Below the pieces are notes generated by a model, which worked only from the letters and a program-made list of their open reading frames with translations, ran no database searches and was not told the origin of the DNA. The position numbers and the translations under genes were made by a program. From NCBI GenBank assembly GCA_017538965.1, contig JAFYHU010000029.1:100454-164453 (forward strand): a stretch of 64,000 bases of DNA, given 5' to 3'. This DNA is from Oscillospiraceae bacterium (GTDB taxonomy: Bacteria > Bacillota > Clostridia > Oscillospirales > Oscillospiraceae). Positions 60,494 through 64,000 of this stretch are shown here, piece after piece (the stretch's first letter is position 1; each line of letters starts with the position of its first letter).

Positions 60494-60524
60494 AAAGCCT
60501 TCCCGCAAGGCGGAAGGCTTTCAT
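60494..60524 (+). terminator. Hairpin between the M23 and S41 genes
   Basis: AAAGCCTTCC (60494-60503) pairs perfectly with GGAAGGCTTT (60512-60521). A short T-run ends it, so it may be a partial terminator within the operon; no separate promoter for the S41 gene is obvious in the 59-base gap. Confidence 0.65.
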
Positions 60525-60547
60525 CTTTGCCATGAGGTGTTTTCCCT

Positions 60548-61795
60548 ATGCCACGATTTCTCCACCGATTTTTACGCAATCTCGGCCGCTTCCTCTCCGG
60601 CCTGCTTCGGCTGGGTATCCCGCTGTGGCTTGTGCTCCTGCTTCTTGTCGGAGGCATATTCGGAACCCGGATCATCACAACCAACCGGGTGATCAGGAGC
60701 GTCGGCGGCAGGGAAGATTATGACGAGGCCAAGCGCTATATTGAAATCAAGGACATCATCGACGAAAAGTATATCGACCAGGTAGATCGCAAGAGCATGG
60801 GCTATTCCGCGGCGACCGCGATGGTCTCGGGCCTCGGCGATTCCTGGAGCCGTTTTCTCACCGACGATGAGTATCGTACCTATCAGCTGTCCTCCTCCAA
60901 CGAATATGCCGATATCGGCATGAGCCTGGTCAAGGATTCCAGCGGCGGCTTCCAGGTCGTCACGGTCATGCCGGATTCTCCGGCGGCCAAATCCGGCGTG
61001 GTGGTCGGCATGATCATCATGGCGGTGGACGGCGAGGACGTGACCGGCATGAGCACGGACGAGGTCCGGACGCTGATCCGTTCCAAACTGAGCAGCAAGT
61101 TCAATCTGACAATCCCGGGCATGTCGGAACCGCTGGAGGTTGACTGTATAAGCACGAACACCGAGGCGATTACCTTTCGTCTTGAAAAGACCGGTGCCGG
61201 CTACGTCCAGATTCACAACTTTGAGGCGGGCAGCGGTCAGGCGGCGGTGGATGCGGTCGAGTATCTCCTCTCGCAGGGAGCGACCGCGCTGGTCATCGAT
61301 GTGCGCGAGAATTCGGGCGGCCTGACATCCGAAGCGGCGATTTTTCTGGATTATCTGCTGCCGGCCGGACGTCTGTTTTCGGATATCAGCAAGGACGGGA
61401 CCGAGCGGGTTACCGAATCCGACAGCATGAGTCTGGAACTTCCGATGGTAGTGCTGATTAACTCCGGCTCCTACCGCGAGGCGGAGCTGTTCGCTCAGGT
61501 TCTGAAGGATTATCACTGGGCGACCCTGATCGGCGAGCCGACCACCGGCAATACGCGCACCCAGGAGACCATTGTGCTCTCTGACGGCAGTGCGCTGCGC
61601 CTTTCCACCCACAGTCTGCTCTCGCCGGCCGGGACGGACATCGCCGCCGCGGGCGGCGTCATCCCCGACATGATTGTCTTTAACCGCGATGCCTCGGCTA
61701 CCGGTACGACGGAAGGCACCGTCGGCGGTGAAGAGGGCACCGCCAGCACCTCGGACGACACCCAGCTCATGGAAGCCTTGCGCTATTTGAGTTAG
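60548..61795 (+). CDS. S41-family (CtpA/CtpB-like) protein, catalytic dyad missing
   Basis: A 415-residue membrane-anchored protein: one N-terminal membrane segment (about 23-45), a helical cap, a PDZ domain (about 110-195, with DIGMSLVKDSSGG and SPAAKSGVVVGMII) and an S41 core. Active relatives have a Ser and a Lys 25 residues apart in SASASE and GKG motifs. Here these read NSGSYREAE and GEPTTGNTRTQ, with Arg310 and Asn335 in the Ser and Lys positions; the Gln (339) remains. It is thus probably not a protease but could still bind peptides. Linkage to ftsEX and M23 suggests an envelope role. The start has GAGG 10 bases upstream. Confidence 0.88.
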   Translation: MPRFLHRFLRNLGRFLSGLLRLGIPLWLVLLLLVGGIFGTRIITTNRVIRSVGGREDYDEAKRYIEIKDIIDEKYIDQVDRKSMGYSAATAMVSGLGDSWSRFLTDDEYRTYQLSSSNEYADIGMSLVKDSSGGFQVVTVMPDSPAAKSGVVVGMIIMAVDGEDVTGMSTDEVRTLIRSKLSSKFNLTIPGMSEPLEVDCISTNTEAITFRLEKTGAGYVQIHNFEAGSGQAAVDAVEYLLSQGATALVIDVRENSGGLTSEAAIFLDYLLPAGRLFSDISKDGTERVTESDSMSLELPMVVLINSGSYREAELFAQVLKDYHWATLIGEPTTGNTRTQETIVLSDGSALRLSTHSLLSPAGTDIAAAGGVIPDMIVFNRDASATGTTEGTVGGEEGTASTSDDTQLMEALRYLS

Positions 61796-61805
61796 TTTTA
61801 ATGCT

Positions 61806-61970
61806 CCCAATCAGCTTGTCCCGTTTCGCGGCAAGAGTAGCTGTTGCCCCTGACTGACCTCCTGCTGCCGCGAATAAGAATATTTGTTTCCCATATAGTC
61901 AGCGCGGCGCAGGAGCTTGGTGCGAGGGATGACTGTCCCTGCCGCGCAAATGCAGAAAGCTGAGATCGGG
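61806..61970 (+). ncRNA. ssrS: 6S RNA-like structured RNA
   Basis: The 230-base gap before greA holds no gene but folds into a rod. P1 pairs CCC and TCAGCTT (61806-61817) with AAGCTGA and GGG (61957-61970). P2 pairs TTTCGCGGCA (61824-61833) with TGCCGCG-AAA (61940-61950, one bulge). A central bubble of about 25 bases per strand follows, with GCCCCTGA on the 5' side. P3 pairs CTCCTGC and GCCGCG (61859-61872) with CGCGGC and GCAGGAG (61903-61915), closed by a 30-base AT-rich loop. This is the architecture of 6S RNA, which binds RNA polymerase. A T-run at 61987-61991 may end it. I find no clear promoter. Confidence 0.55.
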
Positions 61971-62026
61971 CAAACTATAACAAAGCTTTTTAGGATACTG
62001 TCGTAATATTGAAGGAGAGAAAAGAA

Positions 62027-62515
62027 ATGGCCAATTCCAACCGTTACAAGATGAGCCTTGAGCGCCTCGAAGAGCTCAAGAAAGAGCTGGTCTACATGGA
62101 GACTGTCCGTGAGAAGGAAGTTTCCGAGCAGATCAAGGAGGCGCGCAGCTTCGGCGACCTTTCCGAGAACAGCGAGTATGACGAAGCCAAGACGGAACAG
62201 GGCAAGCTCTATTCCCGCATTGCCGAGTACAAGGACCTGATCGAGCATGCCGAGATCGTTGACAATGTCGATCACAACCTGCCCAGGGACGCGGTGACGC
62301 TCGGCAGCTTTGTCGTTGTGAAGGATTTGGATGACGGGGCGGAAGACCGCTATGAGATCGTCGGCTCGCAGGAAGCAAACCCGCGTGAAGGGAGAATCTC
62401 GGACGATTCGCCCGTCGGCAAGGCGCTGATCGGACATCGTGCCGAAGAGGAACTGGTTGTTGCGGTTCCTTCCGGAGAAATCCGCCTTCAGATCCTCTCG
62501 GTAGAGAATACCTGA
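62027..62515 (+). CDS. greA: Transcription elongation factor GreA
   Basis: A 162-residue factor that rescues backtracked RNA polymerase by stimulating transcript cleavage. An N-terminal coiled coil carries the tip motif [13 protein letters not shown] (about 42-54), with the acidic residues that enter the polymerase channel. The C-terminal FKBP-like domain ends in [23 protein letters not shown] 62027 follows GGAG at 9 bases; an upstream in-frame start is less likely. Followed by lysS after 10 bases, a common greA-lysS pairing. Confidence 0.96.
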   Translation: MANSNRYKMSLERLEELKKELVYMETVREKEVSEQIKEARSFGDLSENSEYDEAKTEQGKLYSRIAEYKDLIEHAEIVDNVDHNLPRDAVTLGSFVVVKDLDDGAEDRYEIVGSQEANPREGRISDDSPVGKALIGHRAEEELVVAVPSGEIRLQILSVENT

Positions 62516-62525
62516 GGTGCCGCTC

Positions 62526-64000
62526 ATGCAGGATGAACATCTTCCTGAACAGTCCCTCAGCGAGCTTCTGCAGATTCGCCGGGACAAGCTGACCGCCCTG
62601 CAGGAAGCAGGGCGCGATCCCTTCCGGGAAACCCGCTTTGACCGCAGTGCCAACTCTGCCGAGATTCTGAACGCTTTCGAAGAATTCGAAAACCGCACGG
62701 TCTCGGTGGCCGGACGCATCATGTCCAAACGGGGAATGGGCAAGGCAATTTTCTGCCATATCCAGGACCGCGAGGGGCAGATCCAGCTCTATATCCGCAA
62801 GGATGCCGTGACGGAGCAGGAATTTGCGGACTTCCGCAAGTACGACGTCGGGGATATTATCGGCGTTACCGGTTATGTTTTCCGCACCCAGACCGGAGAA
62901 ATCACCGTGCATGTCCAGCAGGTGACCCTGCTCTCCAAGTCTCTGCGGCCGCTTCCCGAGAAATACCACGGCATGACCAATACCGACCTGCGCTATCGCC
63001 AGCGCTATGTTGACCTGATCATGAACCCCGAGGTCCGCGCCACCTTCATCACCCGTTCCCGTGTGATTTCCGCAATCCGCCGTTATCTGGACGCCCAGGG
63101 CTTCCTCGAAGTGGAGACGCCCATGCTGGTCCTGAACGCGGGCGGAGCCGCGGCGAGACCCTTCCTGACCCACTTCAACGCGCTGGACCAGGATCTCAAG
63201 CTGCGCATCTCCCTGGAGCTCTACCTCAAGCGCCTGATTGTCGGCGGACTGGAAAAGGTCTATGAAATCGGCCGTGTTTTCCGCAACGAGGGCATGGACA
63301 CGAAGCACAATCCGGAATTCACGCTGATGGAGCTCTATCAGGCCTATACCGATTTTCACGGGATGATGGATCTGACCGAGAATCTCTTCCGCCATGTCGC
63401 GCAGGAAGTCCTCGGCAGCACCGTCATCACCTATAACGGCGTGGACATCGACCTCGGCAAGCCCTTTGCCCGGATCACCATGACCGAAGCTGTCCGCCAG
63501 TACAGCGGCGTTGATTTTGATGCGATCCATACCCTGGACGAAGCGAGGGAAGCCGCCAAAGCAAAAGGCGTCGCTTATGAAGACCGGCATCAGAAAGGGG
63601 ATATCCTGAATCTCTTCTTTGACGCTTTCGTGGAAGAACACCTGATCCAGCCGACCTTCCTGACCGAGCATCCGGTTGAGATTTCGCCCCTGACCAAACG
63701 CAAGCCCGACGACCCGGATCATGTCGAGCGCTTTGAACTGTTCATCAACGGCTGGGAGATGGCCAATGCCTATTCCGAGCTGAACGATCCGATCGATCAG
63801 CGGGAACGCTTCCGCGCGCAGGAGGAGATGCTTGCCAAGGGCGATGAAGAGGCAAACACCACCGATGAGGACTTCCTGAACGCTCTTGAGATCGGCATGC
63901 CTCCCACGGGCGGCATCGGCTACGGAATTGACCGGCTGTGCATGCTGCTGACCGATTCCGCCGCCATCCGCGACGTTCTGCTTTTCCCGACAATGAAACC
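62526..64000 (+). CDS. lysS: Lysyl-tRNA synthetase, class II (3' truncated by window)
   Basis: The frame runs from ATG 62526 (GAGG 8 bases upstream) to the window edge without a stop, about 491 residues, close to full length. An N-terminal OB-fold anticodon-binding domain ([20 protein letters not shown]) precedes the catalytic core. Class II motif 1 is near [13 protein letters not shown], motif 2 is [16 protein letters not shown] and motif 3 is [16 protein letters not shown]. The last residues, [10 protein letters not shown], are the usual C-terminal block, so only a few to a few dozen residues are missing. It charges tRNA-Lys. No T-box lies upstream. Confidence 0.96.
   Translation, partial: MQDEHLPEQSLSELLQIRRDKLTALQEAGRDPFRETRFDRSANSAEILNAFEEFENRTVSVAGRIMSKRGMGKAIFCHIQDREGQIQLYIRKDAVTEQEFADFRKYDVGDIIGVTGYVFRTQTGEITVHVQQVTLLSKSLRPLPEKYHGMTNTDLRYRQRYVDLIMNPEVRATFITRSRVISAIRRYLDAQGFLEVETPMLVLNAGGAAARPFLTHFNALDQDLKLRISLELYLKRLIVGGLEKVYEIGRVFRNEGMDTKHNPEFTLMELYQAYTDFHGMMDLTENLFRHVAQEVLGSTVITYNGVDIDLGKPFARITMTEAVRQYSGVDFDAIHTLDEAREAAKAKGVAYEDRHQKGDILNLFFDAFVEEHLIQPTFLTEHPVEISPLTKRKPDDPDHVERFELFINGWEMANAYSELNDPIDQRERFRAQEEMLAKGDEEANTTDEDFLNALEIGMPPTGGIGYGIDRLCMLLTDSAAIRDVLLFPTMK

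Noticed and set aside
61796-62026. T-box leader for lysS in the region before greA
   Set aside because: No T-box AGGGTGGNACCGCG-like motif and no specifier-loop arrangement; the rod-like fold fits 6S RNA better.
61811-62743. 310-codon minus-strand open frame over the greA region
   Set aside because: Shadow of greA and lysS plus the structured RNA; no family similarity.

Overview
The window looks like a chromosomal segment of a monoderm Bacillota, most likely class Clostridia, with moderately high GC. The evidence is the gene order Asp23-nusB-xseA-xseB-ispA-dxs-tlyA-nadK-argR-recN, an ftsE-ftsX-M23-S41 cluster behind a CdaR-type regulator, strong GGAGG-type ribosome binding sites, frequent TTG starts and no outer-membrane genes. 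I see no rRNA, tRNA, CRISPR array, transposase or phage gene.

Layout. 1-1.2 kb: 3' end of a BMP-family substrate-binding lipoprotein gene and two terminators. 1.2-3 kb: a metallophosphoesterase/thioredoxin-like pair on the minus strand, divergent from a GNAT acetyltransferase. 3-9.2 kb: a complete oligopeptide ABC transporter operon (oppBCDF, then oppA). 9.2-14.1 kb: an accessory stretch with a second GNAT, two membrane-anchored XRE regulators, a PAP2-like membrane protein and a minus-strand pair coding for a PD-(D/E)XK-like protein and a uracil-DNA-glycosylase-fold protein. Three copies of a roughly 75-bp promoter-bearing repeat lie at 2.34, 9.37 and 12.64 kb. 14.1-26.6 kb: housekeeping block from rsgA through recN, tyrS and a GH25 muramidase. 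26.7-33.8 kb: methionine gamma-lyase, then glgB-glgA and a GH13 hydrolase. 33.8-45.7 kb: a long operon for a probably rhamnose-containing surface polysaccharide (GT8, rfbC, rfbD, several GT2 enzymes, a DUF2142-like membrane protein and a Wzm/Wzt-type ABC exporter). It is preceded by a leader with a tetranucleotide repeat and a terminator. 45.8-48.7 kb: rplS, an O-antigen-ligase-like membrane protein and another GT2. 48.7-52.5 kb: a galactokinase-like gene and a NUDIX hydrolase divergent from pncB and a GNAT. 52.5-56.2 kb: lon, ysxC and a pseudouridine synthase. 56.3-61.8 kb: CdaR, ftsEX, an M23 peptidase and an S41-family protein. 61.8-64 kb: a structured RNA resembling 6S RNA, greA, and lysS running off the end.

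Main points for a second look: (i) the S41 protein has lost both residues of its Ser-Lys dyad while its neighbouring M23 enzyme keeps its metal ligands; (ii) the galactokinase-like protein has Ser where the catalytic Asp should be; (iii) rsgA has no ATG/GTG/TTG start and appears to begin at ATA, in an ATAA overlap with the upstream gene; (iv) the polysaccharide leader combines a CAGA repeat at the predicted transcription start with a terminator and a possible alternative pairing; (v) the two-gene nuclease-like/UDG-like cassette; (vi) the three dispersed promoter repeats; (vii) the 6S-like RNA between the S41 gene and greA. All family assignments come from reading motifs in the sequence; no database search was run.
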